A stretch of DNA of 64,000 nt. Source: Compostimonas suwonensis. GTDB lineage: Bacteria > Actinomycetota > Actinomycetes > Actinomycetales > Microbacteriaceae. Numbering within the stretch: position 1 is the stretch's first letter; each line of letters starts with the position of its first letter. Made by a program: the position numbers and the translations under genes. Below the pieces are notes generated by a model. The model was given only the letters and a program-made list of their open reading frames with translations. It had not been told where the DNA came from and did no database searches. This document shows positions 52,805-61,663 of this stretch, piece by piece. Location: NCBI RefSeq assembly GCF_002797855.1, contig NZ_PGFB01000005.1, positions 186,001-250,000 on the forward strand, given 5' to 3'.

Positions 52805-54200
52805 GACGACTGCTTCGCCCGCGAACTCGACGGGGATCCTCGCCGAGTTCGCCTCGCAGCTGCGGTTCGCCGATCTGCCCCCCGAGGTCGTCGCGCACGC
52901 GAAACGCTGCATCGCCGACACCGTCGCCTGCGGGCTCTACGGCTCGACCCTGCCGTGGACGCGGATCCTCCACGAGTCGATCGCGAGCGTCGACGGAGAA
53001 GGCGGCTGCGTCGTATGGGGCACCCCGGGCGGGCTGAGCGCCCCGGATGCGGCGCTCGTCAACGGCGCCGCGGTGCACGGCTTCGAGCTCGACGACCTGC
53101 ACCAGCAGTCGATCGTGCACCCCGGCTCGGTCGTGCTGCCCGCGGCGCTCGCTCTCGCCGAGCTCGACACGGCCGTGACCGGCGAGCAGCTCGTCACGGC
53201 CGTTGTGGTCGGCTACGAGGTCGCAGCACGGGTCGGGATGTCGGTGGGAGCGGCCCATCTGCTGCAGGGGTTCCATCCCACCGCGACGCACGGCACCCTC
53301 GGCGCCGCCGCGGCCGCGGGCTCGATCCTGGGCCTCGACGCCGACGCGATGCACAACGCACTCGGAATCGCGGGCACGCAGTCCTCGGGCCTCATGGCGG
53401 CGCAGTTCGAGTCGATGGTCAAGCGTTTCCACGCCGGCCGGGCCGCCCAGAGCGGCGTGTACTCCGCCGTCCTCGCGGCACACGGATACACGGGGATCGA
53501 CGACCTCTTCGAGAGCGGGTACGGCGGATACCTCACGACCCTCTCGCCGCGCCACGACGCATCGCTGCTCACCGCCGGACTCGGCGAGGTGTGGGAGACG
53601 CTGCGCGTCGGCTTCAAGCCGTACTCGACGAACGGCAGCTGTCATCCGGCGATCGACGCGCTGCTGGAGCTACGCGAGACGGAAGGCCTGAGGCTCGAGG
53701 ACGTCGACCGGGTCACTCTTCACGTCTCATCCGCCACGAAGGAGCACGTCGGCTGGCTGTACGAGCCCGACAGCGTCACCACGGCGCAGATGAACCTGCC
53801 GTACATCGTGGCCGTGGTGCTCGCCGACGGGGACGCCTTCGTGAACCAGTTCACACCCGAGCGCATCGCCGACCCGGGTCTCGTCGCGTTCTCCCGGCGT
53901 GTGCACGTCGAGGCGGATGCCGCGATCGACGCCCGCGGCGACACCGCCCGGCACACGACCCGCCTCGAGCTCAGATTGAAGGACGGCCGTGTGCTGCACG
54001 CCGCGCGCGAGTTCGCACGCGGCAGTGGGCGGCTCCCGCTCACGACGATCGAGAGCGCGCAGAAGTTCGACAAGCTCACCGAGGGGGTGGCGACCGCACG
54101 GCGACCGTGGGAGGTCTACGCCCTCGTCGAGAAACTCGACGGCGCGCAGAGCGCCTCCTCGCTCGCCGAGGCGCTGCGCTCGGAGACCCCTATGAATTGA
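52797..54200 (+). CDS. MmgE/PrpD family protein, copy 3
   Basis: A 467-residue third paralogue. Landmarks: CIADTVACGLYGS near residue 42, HGFELDDLHQQSIVHPGSVVLPAALALAE near 93-120, and LQGFHPTATHGTLGAAAAAG near 155. It retains the His/Asp-rich HGFELDD and GFHPTATHG segments expected in active enzymes. Its ATG lies within the end of the DUF6282 gene (8-nt overlap), so the two are translationally coupled. Last gene of the first operon. Confidence 0.88.
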   Translation: MSKTTASPANSTGILAEFASQLRFADLPPEVVAHAKRCIADTVACGLYGSTLPWTRILHESIASVDGEGGCVVWGTPGGLSAPDAALVNGAAVHGFELDDLHQQSIVHPGSVVLPAALALAELDTAVTGEQLVTAVVVGYEVAARVGMSVGAAHLLQGFHPTATHGTLGAAAAAGSILGLDADAMHNALGIAGTQSSGLMAAQFESMVKRFHAGRAAQSGVYSAVLAAHGYTGIDDLFESGYGGYLTTLSPRHDASLLTAGLGEVWETLRVGFKPYSTNGSCHPAIDALLELRETEGLRLEDVDRVTLHVSSATKEHVGWLYEPDSVTTAQMNLPYIVAVVLADGDAFVNQFTPERIADPGLVAFSRRVHVEADAAIDARGDTARHTTRLELRLKDGRVLHAAREFARGSGRLPLTTIESAQKFDKLTEGVATARRPWEVYALVEKLDGAQSASSLAEALRSETPMN

Positions 54201-54250
54201 CTCAGCGTGCTCCCCTGGTTATGTTCTATTGCATACCTGTATGTGGTACG
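54197..54250 (+). promoter_or_regulatory. Promoter and operator of the GntR regulator gene
   Basis: TTGACT at 54197-54202 and TATGTT at 54220-54225 are separated by 17 nt, a near-ideal promoter. The operator-like TTGCATACCTGTATGTGG at 54229-54246 covers the predicted start of transcription, which suggests the regulator represses its own gene. Confidence 0.7.
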
Positions 54251-54268
54251 AAAGCGAGAAGGGCCATC

Positions 54269-54946
54269 ATGGGAGATTTTTCGGCGAACTTCCAGCGCCA
54301 ATCGATGGCCGACGGAGTGTTCTCCCTCCTTCGCGACCAGATCATCTCCGGGCAGATCCCTCCCGGTCAGAAGCTCACCGAGCTCGACCTGGTCAAGACC
54401 CTCGGCGTGAGCCGCACCCCCATCCGCGAGGCCCTGCGCCTGCTGCTCGGGGAGCAGCTCGTCGAGAAGCGCTCGAGCGGCGGCTTCAGCGTCACGGACG
54501 TGAGGATGGAGGACATCCGGGGGATCTACAACGTTCGAGCCCTCCTCGAGGGGCTCATGGCGCGTGAGGCGTCGGTGAAGCTCACGACCGACGACCTGGA
54601 GGTCTTGGGCGAGATCATCGACAGGATGCACAAGGTCCCGACCACCGACGAGCAGACGATCGTGCTGCTGGGGCGCGAGTTCCACGCGCACATCGAGCAC
54701 GTGGCGGCCAATCGCTGGGCCAAAGAGGCCCTCCAGCAGATCCGCGGCCACATCGACCGATACCGGATGCTCGCCTCCCGCGGCAAAGGGCGCCCCGTCG
54801 AGGCCGTGCGCGAGCACCAGGCCATCTACTCCGCGCTCGTCGTCGGCGACGCGGAGCTCGCGGAGCATCTGATGCGCCAGCACGTCGAGAACAGCGCGGG
54901 GCCGGCCCTCCACGTCATCGAGGAATCCTTCGCAGCTCGGCGCTGA
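54269..54946 (+). CDS. GntR family transcriptional regulator (FCD/FadR type)
   Basis: A 225-residue regulator. The N-terminal winged helix reads LRDQIISGQIPPGQKLTELD followed by LGVSRTPIREALRLL (recognition helix, residues 46-60), and the C-terminal all-helical FCD domain has metal- or ligand-binding residues in REFHAHIEHVA and REHQAIYSALVVGD. FCD regulators usually sense small organic acids, as this island's function would need. Placed between the two halves of the island; similar sites occur at its own promoter, before the lyase gene and before the binding-protein gene. GAGAAGGG lies 5 nt before the ATG. Confidence 0.92.
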   Translation: MGDFSANFQRQSMADGVFSLLRDQIISGQIPPGQKLTELDLVKTLGVSRTPIREALRLLLGEQLVEKRSSGGFSVTDVRMEDIRGIYNVRALLEGLMAREASVKLTTDDLEVLGEIIDRMHKVPTTDEQTIVLLGREFHAHIEHVAANRWAKEALQQIRGHIDRYRMLASRGKGRPVEAVREHQAIYSALVVGDAELAEHLMRQHVENSAGPALHVIEESFAARR

Positions 54947-55051
54947 TGCCCTCGTCCATCGCCTCGTCCCGTTCTCCGGCCGCTCCCCCGACCTCGCCGA
55001 AGCGGCGATCGGCGTCGCTGTCATTCTCGCGGGTTTGTTATCGGAAACCCC

Positions 55052-55098
55052 TTGACTCGCTTGTGGGTGGGTCCTAGTTTACTTGTATGCAAGTATCC
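55052..55098 (+). promoter_or_regulatory. Promoter and operator of the transporter operon
   Basis: TTGACT at 55052-55057 and TAGTTT at 55075-55080 are 17 nt apart. The near-palindrome ACTTGTATGCAAGTAT at 55081-55096 follows directly and covers the likely transcription start. It shares TGTATG and GTA elements with the site at 54229. Confidence 0.72.
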
Positions 55099-55127
55099 CT
55101 AATCTCATAACGGAAGGCAGGCCAAGG

Positions 55128-56342
55128 ATGTCCCGCAGCACACGGATAACACTTGTAACAAGCACAGCAGCAATCCTCCTCCTCCTGGCCGGATGCGCCC
55201 CCGTCACCACCGATGGCGGCAGCGGCTCAGGTTCCAGCGACTCCGGCTCCCCCATCAAGGTCGGCTACCTCGGCGCCCTCAGCGGCGGTTCCGCCGCCAA
55301 CGGGCAATCGGACCTCAACGGCGTGCAGCTGGCCGTCGATCAGCTCAACGAAGCCGGCGGAATCGCCGGTCGGCAGCTCGAAGTGGTGACCGCCGACGAC
55401 AAGTCCGACCCGGCCACCTCCGCCACCGCAGCGCAGAAGCTCGTGCAGCAGGACGGCGTCGTCGCGGTTCTCGGAGGCCCCAACTCGGGCACCGTCAAGG
55501 CCAACAGCGTGATCGTCACCGGCGCGAACGTGCCCCGCATCATCACGATCGCCCAGGAAGACACCCTGATCGACCCCGCCGCGGCCGGATTCCCGCTCAC
55601 CTTCCGGGTCACCGAGAACAACACCTACGACGTCGACGCGATCGCATCTGTGTTCGAACAAAAGGGCTACCAGGCCATCTGTGTGCTGGCCGACACCACG
55701 GCCTACGGAGAGGGCGGGCTCACGACGATCAACACGGTCTTCGCGAAGCATGACCTGCCCATCCACGCCGTCGCCCGCCACGAGGTCAACGCGACCGACA
55801 TGACGGCTCCCGCGCTCACCCTGCGCGATGCCGGCTGCGACTCGATCTACCTCTACAGCCTGGGCCCCGACGGTGCGCTCTTCCTCAAGACACTGCAGCA
55901 GATCGGCTGGGATGTGCCCGTCATCGGCGGTCGCGGTCTCGCGGCGAAGTCGTTCCTCTCGCTCGCCGGCGACGCGGCCAACGGCGTCATCATCCCCGCG
56001 GTCGTCGACCCGTCGAAAGCCGAGGGAGGGGCGTTCATCGACGCCTACGACGCAGCGTACGGCGCCGACGACGACCCCGCCCACGTCTACTCGGCCATGG
56101 GCTATGACTCCATGAACATGCTCGCCGCGGCGCTCGAGGAGACCGACGGCGAGGGCGGCGACGCGCTCGCGAAAGCGCTCGGCTCCGTGGAGCTCACCGA
56201 CGCGGCATCCGGTCGCGAAGGATCGACTCTCTCGTTCAGCACGGACCGGCACGAGGCGCCGAGCAAGGACTTCCTCGTGCTGTACGAGATCAAGGACGGC
56301 GCGTTCTCGTTCCTCTCGAGCGACGTCGAGTCCGGTCAGTAA
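55128..56342 (+). CDS. Branched-chain amino acid-type ABC transporter substrate-binding lipoprotein
   Basis: A 404-residue extracellular receptor. Signal peptide with lipobox LLAGC (Cys near residue 24), a Gly/Ser/Asp-rich linker, then a LivK-type periplasmic-binding fold: IKVGYLGALSGGSAANGQSD, VQLAVDQLNEAGGIAGRQLE and GGPNSGTVKANSVI. Such receptors bind branched amino acids, amides, urea, aromatic acids or other carboxylates, so the name does not fix the ligand. ATG at 55128 has AAGG close upstream and gives a proper signal peptide; the frame from 55083 overlaps the operator. First gene of the transporter operon. Confidence 0.92.
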   Translation: MSRSTRITLVTSTAAILLLLAGCAPVTTDGGSGSGSSDSGSPIKVGYLGALSGGSAANGQSDLNGVQLAVDQLNEAGGIAGRQLEVVTADDKSDPATSATAAQKLVQQDGVVAVLGGPNSGTVKANSVIVTGANVPRIITIAQEDTLIDPAAAGFPLTFRVTENNTYDVDAIASVFEQKGYQAICVLADTTAYGEGGLTTINTVFAKHDLPIHAVARHEVNATDMTAPALTLRDAGCDSIYLYSLGPDGALFLKTLQQIGWDVPVIGGRGLAAKSFLSLAGDAANGVIIPAVVDPSKAEGGAFIDAYDAAYGADDDPAHVYSAMGYDSMNMLAAALEETDGEGGDALAKALGSVELTDAASGREGSTLSFSTDRHEAPSKDFLVLYEIKDGAFSFLSSDVESGQ

Positions 56343-56402
56343 CACCGGAGCGACGTTCGCAAGACCCACGTCAATGAAGACAACCCGAAAGAGGATCGTC
56401 AC

Positions 56403-57281
56403 GTGAATACCGCGTTGCAACTCATCATCGCCGGGCTCGCGGTCGGCAGCATCTACGGCCTGATCGCGCTGGGCTTCCTTATCATCCATCACGCCACCGG
56501 CATCGTGAACTTCGCCCAGGGCAACATGCTGATGGTGGGAGCCGTGACGAGCTATCTCGTTGTGAGCCAGTTCGGTCTGAGCTATTTCGTGGCGATCCCG
56601 GTTGTCGTCGTCGTCGCTGTACTGGTCGCACTGGTCTTCGACCATGGATTGGTGCGACCACTGCAGCGACGGGGTGCTCCCGTGTACAGCATCGTCGTCG
56701 GCACCCTCGTCTTCGGCATCATCCTCGCCGAACTCGCGGCGCTCATCGCCGGCGATCAGCAACGCGGTGTGCCGCCGCTCGTGCCCAACGACCCGATCTC
56801 GCTCGCAGGCCTGTCGGTACGACCGCAGACGCTCCTGAGCGTGCTCGTCGCCTGGGCGATCGTCGTGGGCGTGTGGTTCTTCTTCAACCGCACTCTCAGC
56901 GGCCTGTCGCTCAAAGCCGTGGGCCTCAACCGCACAGGCGCGGAGGTCACCGGTATCCGTGTTCCGAGGATGCTGACCATCGCGTTCATCGTGAGCATCG
57001 TCATCACCTGCATCGGCGGCCTGCTCATCGCGCCCATCCTCGGCGCCGGGCCCCGGATGGGTCTCGAGCTCGGCGTCAAGGGATTCGCGGCGGCCGTGCT
57101 CGGCGGCTTCGACAGCGTCAACAAGGCGATGATCGCGGGCGTGGCGCTCGGCATCCTCGAGACGCTCACGGCCTACTACCTCTCGAGCGCATACGCTTCG
57201 GCGATCGCGTACGCCGTGCTGCTCGTCGCGCTCTGCATCCAACCGCTGCGTGTGCAGATCATGAGCAGGCGGACCGCATGA
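56403..57281 (+). CDS. Branched-chain amino acid-type ABC permease (LivH-like)
   Basis: A 292-residue membrane permease with about eight helices, starting LIIAGLAVGSIYGLIALGF and containing the family segment GIVNFAQGNMLMVGA near residue 37 and LGGFDSVNKAMIAGVALGI near 240. It pairs with the next permease to form the import channel. GTG start with AGAGGATCGTC upstream. Its stop overlaps the next ATG (ATGA). The Asn-Phe-Ala-Gln-Gly motif is typical of LivH. Confidence 0.92.
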   Translation: MNTALQLIIAGLAVGSIYGLIALGFLIIHHATGIVNFAQGNMLMVGAVTSYLVVSQFGLSYFVAIPVVVVVAVLVALVFDHGLVRPLQRRGAPVYSIVVGTLVFGIILAELAALIAGDQQRGVPPLVPNDPISLAGLSVRPQTLLSVLVAWAIVVGVWFFFNRTLSGLSLKAVGLNRTGAEVTGIRVPRMLTIAFIVSIVITCIGGLLIAPILGAGPRMGLELGVKGFAAAVLGGFDSVNKAMIAGVALGILETLTAYYLSSAYASAIAYAVLLVALCIQPLRVQIMSRRTA

Positions 57282-58309
57282 CGATCAAATCGCCTCTCAC
57301 CCGCGCCCGGGAGATCAACGGCGGCACGGCCTCGCTCTCCCTCGCACGCACCCGCGCCCAGTTCTGGGTCGAGGTCGCGCTCAGCGTCGTCATCGTCTCG
57401 CTGCCCGGTCTGCTGCAGAGCGCCTACTACATCAGGATCCTCGAGGACATTGCGGTCTTCGGACTCCTCGCGATGGGCCTCAACCTGGTCTTCGGGTACA
57501 CGGGGCAGATCTCGCTCGGCCAAGCCGCCTTCTACGCGCTCGGCTCTTACGGCTCGGTCATCCTCGAGACCCAGCTGGGTGTTCCGGTCTACCTGGCCTG
57601 GCCCCTCGCCATCGCGTTCTGCATGGCGGTGGCCTGGATCATCAGCTTCCCCGTGCTCCGGCTCAAAGGCCACTACCTCGCCCTCGCCACGCTCGCCTTC
57701 GGCCTCATCGTCGAGACGCTCATCGGACAGGGTGGAACCCTGACAGGCGGCCACGACGGCCTCATCGTCCCCGTGCAATCGGTGCTCGGCGAGTTCCTCA
57801 CGAGCCGGTTCCCCTACATCGTGGTCGGTGTCGCGGTGCTCGCCTATTGGCTGCTGCGCAACCTCACCAACTACTCCGTCGGGAGGGCGTTGCGGTCGCT
57901 TCGTGACGATCCGGATGCCGCTGCCGCCCTCGGCGTGCCGGTCTCGCGGTACCGCACCGCGAGTTTTGTGCTCGCCGCCGGGCTCTCCGCGATCGCAGGG
58001 ATCTTCTACGCTCACGTCGCGCAGGTGGTGACACCAGAGGTGTTCAGCTTCGACACCTCCATCCAGATCCTCCTGATGGTCATCATCGGCGGTATGGGCC
58101 ACCGCCTCGGCGGTGTCATCGGCGCGGTCGTCGTGCTGCTGCTGCCCGAGTTCCTGTACGGGCTGAACACGGCCAAGAGCCTGGTCTTCGCGATCATCGT
58201 GCTCATCGTGCTGCTGTTCATGCCCCAGGGCATCGCCGGACTGCCACGGCAGATCTCATCGTGGTGGCGACGAACGCGCCGCCCGGTCGCTAAGGAGCCG
58301 CAGGCATGA
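57278..58309 (+). CDS. Branched-chain amino acid-type ABC permease (LivM-like)
   Basis: A 343-residue membrane permease with about nine helices. The landmark segments are GLNLVFGYTGQISLGQAAFYALG near residue 68 and GRALRSLRDDPDAAAALGVP near 205, the latter being the loop that contacts the ATPases. The Arg-rich C-terminus is cytoplasmic. Translation is coupled at both ends by ATGA overlaps with the neighbouring genes. Confidence 0.92.
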   Translation: MTIKSPLTRAREINGGTASLSLARTRAQFWVEVALSVVIVSLPGLLQSAYYIRILEDIAVFGLLAMGLNLVFGYTGQISLGQAAFYALGSYGSVILETQLGVPVYLAWPLAIAFCMAVAWIISFPVLRLKGHYLALATLAFGLIVETLIGQGGTLTGGHDGLIVPVQSVLGEFLTSRFPYIVVGVAVLAYWLLRNLTNYSVGRALRSLRDDPDAAAALGVPVSRYRTASFVLAAGLSAIAGIFYAHVAQVVTPEVFSFDTSIQILLMVIIGGMGHRLGGVIGAVVVLLLPEFLYGLNTAKSLVFAIIVLIVLLFMPQGIAGLPRQISSWWRRTRRPVAKEPQA

Positions 58310-59073
58310 AACTCGAGATCTCAGGTCTGACGAAGAACTTCGGCGGTCTGCGCGCGCTGACCGATGTGAGCTTCACGGCGGAGGACGGCGAGCTCACGGC
58401 GGTCATAGGCCCGAACGGTGCGGGCAAGACCACGATGTTCAACTGCATCGCGGGCTTCCATCGCGTGAGCTCGGGAACCGTGACGCTCGGTGGCCGCGTC
58501 ATCACCGGGCTCAAACCGGCGCAGGTGCTGGGCAGCGGGCTCGCCCGCACCTTCCAGCTCGTGCGCGCCTTCGAAGGCCTCACCGTGCTGGAGACCGTCA
58601 TGACAGCCGGGCATGCGCGTTCCGGGCAGAGATTCGGCACAGCCATGCTCGGTCTCCCGTCGACACGCAGGAGCGAGAACGTGCTGCGCGACGAGGCCTA
58701 CCAGACCCTCGCAGCCCTCGGCGTCGAGCATCTCGCCGACAGTCATCTGCAAGAGCTTCCCTACGGGCAGCAGCGCCTCGTCGAGATCGCCAAAGCGCTC
58801 GCGACCGGGGCGGACGTGCTGCTGCTCGACGAACCGGCCGCAGGTCTGCACTCGACCGAAGTGGGCTATCTCGCGAGTGTTCTCGCATCGATCAAAGAAA
58901 CGGGGCGTACGGTGCTGATGATCGAGCACAACATGCCGTTCGTCATGGGACTCGCCGACAAGATCGTGGTCCTGGACTTCGGCAAGAAGCTGGCGGAAGG
59001 GGAACCGGAGTCGGTGCGCACCAACCAAGCGGTCATCGACGCCTACCTGGGACGGGCGGATCGCGATGCTTGA
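58306..59073 (+). CDS. Branched-chain amino acid-type ABC ATPase (LivG-like)
   Basis: A 255-residue ATP-binding subunit that powers the importer. Walker A is GPNGAGKTT (residues 36-44), the signature motif is LPYGQQR, a common LivG form, Walker B is VLLLDEPAAGL and the switch His is in IEHNM. It carries the typical LivG loop TFQLVRAFEGLTVLET. It overlaps the previous gene by four bases and the next by eight. Confidence 0.94.
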   Translation: MKLEISGLTKNFGGLRALTDVSFTAEDGELTAVIGPNGAGKTTMFNCIAGFHRVSSGTVTLGGRVITGLKPAQVLGSGLARTFQLVRAFEGLTVLETVMTAGHARSGQRFGTAMLGLPSTRRSENVLRDEAYQTLAALGVEHLADSHLQELPYGQQRLVEIAKALATGADVLLLDEPAAGLHSTEVGYLASVLASIKETGRTVLMIEHNMPFVMGLADKIVVLDFGKKLAEGEPESVRTNQAVIDAYLGRADRDA

Positions 59074-59905
59074 GGTCACCGATGTACGCTGCGGGTATCC
59101 CGGCGGCCCCGACGTTCTCGACGACATCTCGATCACCGTCGCAGCGGGTGAGATCGTGTCGCTCGTCGGCCTCAACGGTGCGGGCAAGTCGACGCTCGTC
59201 AAAGCGATCTCGGGCATGCTCCCCCTGCGCGGCGGCAGCGTCGTCTTCCGCGACGACGACGTCTCGCAGCTCTCCTGCGACGCCCGTGTGCGCCGGGGTC
59301 TTATGCTCGTGCCCGAAGGCCGCGAGCTCTTCCCGAGCATGTCGGTCGCCGAGACCCTGAGGCTCGGCACCTACCCCATCCCGCGCCCGAAACGCTCGGC
59401 CCTCGCCGGACCCGCGCTCGAGCGGGTCTTCGATCTCTTCCCCGTGCTCGCCGAGCGCCGCAAGCAGGCCGCCGGCACCCTGAGCGGCGGTGAGCAGCAG
59501 ATGCTCGCGATCGCCCGCGCTCTGATGTCGTCGCCCGCGATGCTCGTGCTCGACGAACCCTCGCTCGGGCTCGCACCACGCCTGATCGAGACGATCTTCC
59601 TCGTGCTCCAGGAGCTCAATCGCGAAGGCCTGACGATCCTGCTCGTCGAGCAGAACGCCACCATCGCCCTCGATGTGAGCGACCGCGCGTACATGCTCGA
59701 ACTGGGCCGGGTCATCCGGCACGGGCCGAGCGCCGAGCTGCGCGACACCGTGGATCTGATGGACCTGGTCGCCGGGACGACATCGGAGGAGGACTCCCCG
59801 GTCGCGGCATCCGGTCGAGAGATGGTCGAACTGCCGCATTACAGCCGGGCCGGCGGCTCGAACGAGAGCCGCAAGCAGCATGACAACGGAGGAGGACGGG
59901 CGTGA
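59066..59905 (+). CDS. Branched-chain amino acid-type ABC ATPase (LivF-like)
   Basis: The second ATPase of the importer, 279 residues. Walker A GLNGAGKST (residues 35-43), signature LSGGEQQM, Walker B MLVLDEPSLGL and the switch region LLVEQNA are all intact. It is about 40 residues longer than usual because of a charged, probably disordered tail after residue 235 (TSEEDSPVAASG onward). It overlaps the next gene by four bases. Confidence 0.94.
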   Translation: MLEVTDVRCGYPGGPDVLDDISITVAAGEIVSLVGLNGAGKSTLVKAISGMLPLRGGSVVFRDDDVSQLSCDARVRRGLMLVPEGRELFPSMSVAETLRLGTYPIPRPKRSALAGPALERVFDLFPVLAERRKQAAGTLSGGEQQMLAIARALMSSPAMLVLDEPSLGLAPRLIETIFLVLQELNREGLTILLVEQNATIALDVSDRAYMLELGRVIRHGPSAELRDTVDLMDLVAGTTSEEDSPVAASGREMVELPHYSRAGGSNESRKQHDNGGGRA

Positions 59906-60837
59906 GCACCGACAACAACACTGCAGCACCGACGGGCACGATCATCGGAGTGTGCGGCCTCGGCAACATGGGCAGCGCCCTCGCCGACCGGCTGGCCGTC
60001 GTCGGACCGGTGGTCGGGTTCGATCTCAGTGAGGCGAGGCGACAGGAGCTCGCCGATCGGCCGAACATCACGACGGTCGCAACCGTGCCCGAGCTCGCCC
60101 CCGCCTCCGTCATCGTCTTCTCGCTTCCGACGCCCCAGATCTCGGCTGCCGTCGCCGAGCAGTTGCTGCCGTCGTTGAGCCGGGGCACGCTCATCATCGA
60201 GACGAGCACAGTGAACCCCTCCGACATGCAGAAGCTGCAAGAGAAGCTCGCACCCCGGGGCGTGCGCATCATCGACGCGGCTCTGCTCTCCGGTGTCGCC
60301 CAGATGATCGCCGGCGAAGCGGTTGTGCTCGCCGGCGGAGACGACGACGATCTCGACGACGCCGAGCCCTATCTCCGCGCGCTCGGCGAGGTCACGCGTA
60401 TGGGCGGGATCGGCAGCGCCATGGCCGCGAAGGTGATCCACAACGCCGTCATCCACGCCGTGATGGTCGTGCTCGTCGAGGGCGCGGCCCTCGCCGCCAG
60501 CACGGGTGTCTCCGGCGCCGACCTCGTCCGCATCCTGCAGGACACCGAGCGAGGGCTCATGCGGCCGCTCAGCCACCGCTACGGCGAGCGCATCCTCGAT
60601 GGGGACTACGAGGGCGGGATGCCGACGGAGGCCGCCCGCAAGGACTCGACGCTCGCCCTCGCGCTCGCACAGGAGGCGAAGGTGCCGCTCTTCGCGATCT
60701 CGGCCTCGCACACGGTCTACGAGATCGCGACCAACGAAGGCTACGGCCGGCTGGACTACGCGGCGATCGCGAAGCTCTGGGAGGGCTGGCTCGACCGCTC
60801 GCTCGCCTCCGAGGGCGAGACGCCGGACGGGGCCTGA
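59902..60837 (+). CDS. 3-hydroxyisobutyrate dehydrogenase-like NAD(P)-dependent oxidoreductase
   Basis: A 311-residue beta-hydroxyacid dehydrogenase. The nucleotide-binding loop is IGVCGLGNMGSALADRL near residue 20, the substrate motif is ETSTVNPSD near 108, and the catalytic Lys lies in AAKVIHN near 177. The family oxidises 3-hydroxyisobutyrate, tartronate semialdehyde, 6-phosphogluconate and related 3-hydroxyacids, so it fits oxidation of a hydrated intermediate from an MmgE/PrpD step. GTG start overlapping the ATPase stop. Confidence 0.9.
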   Translation: MSTDNNTAAPTGTIIGVCGLGNMGSALADRLAVVGPVVGFDLSEARRQELADRPNITTVATVPELAPASVIVFSLPTPQISAAVAEQLLPSLSRGTLIIETSTVNPSDMQKLQEKLAPRGVRIIDAALLSGVAQMIAGEAVVLAGGDDDDLDDAEPYLRALGEVTRMGGIGSAMAAKVIHNAVIHAVMVVLVEGAALAASTGVSGADLVRILQDTERGLMRPLSHRYGERILDGDYEGGMPTEAARKDSTLALALAQEAKVPLFAISASHTVYEIATNEGYGRLDYAAIAKLWEGWLDRSLASEGETPDGA

Positions 60838-60871
60838 GAAGCCGCAACAGCAAGAGTCCAAGGAGACGACA

Positions 60872-61663
60872 GTGACAGATTCCCCCGAATACCAGGTCTA
60901 TGCGATCAGGTTCGCCCACCGCGACGCCTCATATCGTTGGGAGCACTTCTATCGCGGCGACCCGCATGGCGGCGCACCCATGCCGATCGACTACTTCGTG
61001 TGGGTGGCGACCTCCCCCGAGGCGACGGTGGTCTTCGACGCCGGCTACACGCCGGAGACCGCCGCGCGCAGGGGAAACCGCGACTACCTGCAGTCGCCCA
61101 TGGAAACCCTCGGTGCGCTCGGCATCGATGCGAGCACCGTCGAACACCTCGCGATCAGCCATCTGCACTACGACCATGTCGGGCACATCAAGGACTTCCC
61201 TGCCGCCCGCGTGCTGATCCAGCAGAAGGAGTGGGATTTCTGGAACGCACCGAGCGGCTCCCGCGGCGACAATGTGCACCACTGGGAGCCCGGAGACATG
61301 GAGTACATCGCGAGCCAGATCGCGTCGGGGCGTGTCGAGCTCGTCGACGGCGAGGTCGAGGTCGTCCCCGGGATCACCCTGCATCGCACCGGCGGCCACA
61401 CTGCCGGCTTGCAGATCTTCCGCATCCAGACCGCTGCAGGGCACGTTGTGCTCACCGCAGATGCCAGCCACTTCTACGAGAACATCGGCAGCGACCGGCC
61501 GTACGCACTCGTCGACCACCTGTACTCGATGCACCTCGCCTTCGACACGATCCGCGAGCTCGCGGACTCCGAGGAGCTCATCGTGCCCGGTCACGACCCG
61601 CTCGTCTTGGAGCGGTTCCCCGCCGTCGACGGGCTCGAAGGCCTGGCGGTGCGGATTGCCTGA
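60872..61663 (+). CDS. Metallo-beta-lactamase-fold hydrolase, N-acyl homoserine lactonase family
   Basis: A 263-residue dinuclear-zinc hydrolase. The metal motif is SHLHYDHVGH near residue 95, with further ligands in RTGGHTAGLQ, LTADASHFYEN and IVPGHDP. It resembles AiiA-type lactonases, but the operon setting (importer and dehydrogenases) argues for opening a lactone in catabolism rather than destroying quorum signals. GTG start, 7 nt after AAGGAG. The stop overlaps the next gene. Confidence 0.88.
   Translation: MTDSPEYQVYAIRFAHRDASYRWEHFYRGDPHGGAPMPIDYFVWVATSPEATVVFDAGYTPETAARRGNRDYLQSPMETLGALGIDASTVEHLAISHLHYDHVGHIKDFPAARVLIQQKEWDFWNAPSGSRGDNVHHWEPGDMEYIASQIASGRVELVDGEVEVVPGITLHRTGGHTAGLQIFRIQTAAGHVVLTADASHFYENIGSDRPYALVDHLYSMHLAFDTIRELADSEELIVPGHDPLVLERFPAVDGLEGLAVRIA

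Noticed and set aside
48195-54200. 2-methylcitrate cycle operon
   Set aside because: There is no methylcitrate synthase, three PrpD-like copies are present, and the importer and lactonase do not belong to that cycle.
60872-61663. Quorum-quenching lactonase as the primary role
   Set aside because: It is embedded in a coupled catabolic operon with an importer and two dehydrogenases; family membership alone does not show the signal as substrate.
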